A stretch of DNA of 5,902 nt. Source: Bacteroidales bacterium. Its GTDB lineage: Bacteria > Bacteroidota > Bacteroidia > Bacteroidales > SMBSF39. Below the pieces are notes generated by a model. That model saw only the letters and a program-made list of their open reading frames with translations, was not told the DNA's origin and searched no databases. This document shows, one piece after another, positions 5,133-5,902 of this stretch (positions are counted from its first letter, which is position 1; each line of letters begins with the position of its first letter). The stretch is taken from assembly GCA_021107685.1 (NCBI GenBank), contig JAIOSH010000327.1, positions 1-5,902 of the forward strand, given 5' to 3'. The translations under genes and the position numbers were made by a program.

Positions 5133-5758
5133 GCATTTTACAATTATTATCAAGTTCGATTGGCAGAAAAGATAAGGAGCAAAATAAAAAACTTGCTGAT
5201 GAAATTGCCAATCAGGAAAATATTGAAGCAATTAAGGAACTCATTACCAATCTGAATAGTAATGACAAAAATATTCAGAGCGACTGTATTGATACTTTAT
5301 ACGAAACAGGCTTTCGCAAACCTGAATTAATCGCAGATTATTACAATGATTTTATCCAATTATTGGAAAGTAAGAATAACAGATTAGTTTGGGGAGGAAT
5401 GATAGCTTTATCAACCATAACAGATTTGAAGCACAAAGAAGTGTTTGAAGCTCTCGACAAGATAATGACAGTTACTGATAAAGGTTCAGTAATTACAATA
5501 GACAACGGAGTTAAAATTCTTATCAAATTGACAAAACATTCTGAATACTTTGAGACAACAAATCATTTGTTGATGGAGCAATTATTGAAATGTCCGATTA
5601 AGCAACTTCCAATGTATTCGGAAAGAGCGCTTGAATGTATTACTGATAGGAATAAAAGGGAATTTGTTCAACTATTGAAAAACAGGTTTCCTGAATGTGA
5701 AAAAGAGTCACAGAAAAAACGATTAGAGAAAATATTAAAACAGATGAAACGTCCATGA
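5129..5758 (+). CDS. HEAT/ARM-like helical repeat protein, function unknown
   Basis: A 209-residue cytoplasmic-looking protein with no signal peptide or membrane segment. After a charged N-terminus (residues 13-30) it reads as paired amphipathic helices: about 31-43 and 48-60 (NIQSDCIDTLYETG), 64-80, 84-98 (NRLVWGGMIALSTI), 101-112 and further pairs to about 185, then a Lys-rich tail. The pattern of short hydrophobic helices with turns such as SNDKNIQ and ESKNNRLVWGG is typical of HEAT-like repeats, which act as protein- or nucleic-acid-binding scaffolds. No catalytic motif is visible. ATG 5129 is the start; the ORF cannot be extended upstream in a convincing way. Separate from the fibre genes because of the terminator at 4811-4845. 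Fold class likely, specific family and role not recognised. Confidence 0.75.
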   Translation: MSILQLLSSSIGRKDKEQNKKLADEIANQENIEAIKELITNLNSNDKNIQSDCIDTLYETGFRKPELIADYYNDFIQLLESKNNRLVWGGMIALSTITDLKHKEVFEALDKIMTVTDKGSVITIDNGVKILIKLTKHSEYFETTNHLLMEQLLKCPIKQLPMYSERALECITDRNKREFVQLLKNRFPECEKESQKKRLEKILKQMKRP

Positions 5759-5902
5759 TTGATTTTAAAACACATAAGGGAATGATTATATGGATATAAA
5801 AAATTCGTGTTAATTAGTGAAATTCGTGTCAAAAAATCATTCGCGTATTAGCGGCAAAATATAAACACATGAAATAACCCCTCACAACAATGGAAATGAA
5901 AA
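5759..5902. other. 3' intergenic region, no gene seen
   Basis: The AT-rich DNA after the HEAT-like gene has no terminator-like hairpin with a T-run. It contains the GTG-periodic stretch at 5803-5855. An ATG at 5890 is followed by only a few codons before the window ends, so whether a gene begins there cannot be decided. Confidence 0.6.
5803..5855. repeat. Degenerate GTG-periodic repeat stretch
   Basis: Successive near-copies of an 8-10 bp unit are seen: ATTCGTGT (5803), ATTAGTGA (5813), ATTCGTGT (5822), then after an A-run ATTCGCGT (5839) and ATTAGCGG (5847). It has the same style as the arms of the inverted repeat at 4978-5057 (GTG/CAC every 8-9 bases with A/T between) but the units differ, and I find no opposite arm here. 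From memory, such GTG-spaced intergenic repeats recur in many environmental Bacteroidota genomes; I could not verify this. Confidence 0.55.

Noticed and set aside
5890..5902. Start of another gene at ATG 5890
   Set aside because: Only about four codons are visible before the window ends, with no supporting signals.

Overview
The window looks like chromosomal DNA of an AT-rich member of the Bacteroidota, probably an environmental Bacteroidales/Marinilabiliales-type organism. The reasons are: the secreted N-terminal module of the second gene (a segment of the type DPSTMLDVKSTSGGLLIPRM followed by a GLLIYQTDDTPGFYYFDG-like stretch), which is typical of this phylum's 'tail fiber domain-containing' surface proteins; a start codon without Shine-Dalgarno sequence; and a promoter-like pair matching the Bacteroidota -33 TTTG / -7 TAnnTTTG pattern. 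The species cannot be named from the sequence.

Layout. Positions 1-1965 hold the 3' part of a large gene (its start lies left of the window), and 2091-4778 hold a complete paralogue of it on the same strand. Both encode long fibrous proteins made of YadA-head-like repeats of 17 residues (51 bp), GNVGIG-type linker motifs, and a C-terminal Peptidase_S74 intramolecular chaperone domain followed by a short coiled coil. Both keep the Ser-Asp-x-Arg-x-Lys signature that carries the Ser/Lys self-cleavage dyad in phage endosialidases. The second protein has a clear Sec signal peptide. A strong intrinsic terminator at 4811-4845 closes the pair.

The 350-base gap from 4779 to 5128 contains that terminator and an imperfect inverted repeat (arms 4978-5008 and 5027-5057, 24 of 31 positions matching) built of a degenerate 8-9 bp GTG-spaced pattern. 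Next, at 5129-5758, is a 209-residue all-helical HEAT/ARM-like protein of unknown function, whose start overlaps by ATGA a possible 8-codon leader ORF. A second GTG-periodic repeat stretch (5803-5855) lies behind it, and the window ends in apparently non-coding DNA.

How it fits together. The two S74 genes are most simply read as a tandem duplicated pair of trimeric surface fibres or adhesins whose repeat arrays expand and contract. The HEAT-like gene is separated from them by a terminator and probably belongs to a different transcription unit. I see no defence system, CRISPR array, transposase, tRNA or rRNA. The less ordinary signals are the internal repeat dynamics of the fibre genes and the two GTG-periodic intergenic elements around the HEAT-like gene.
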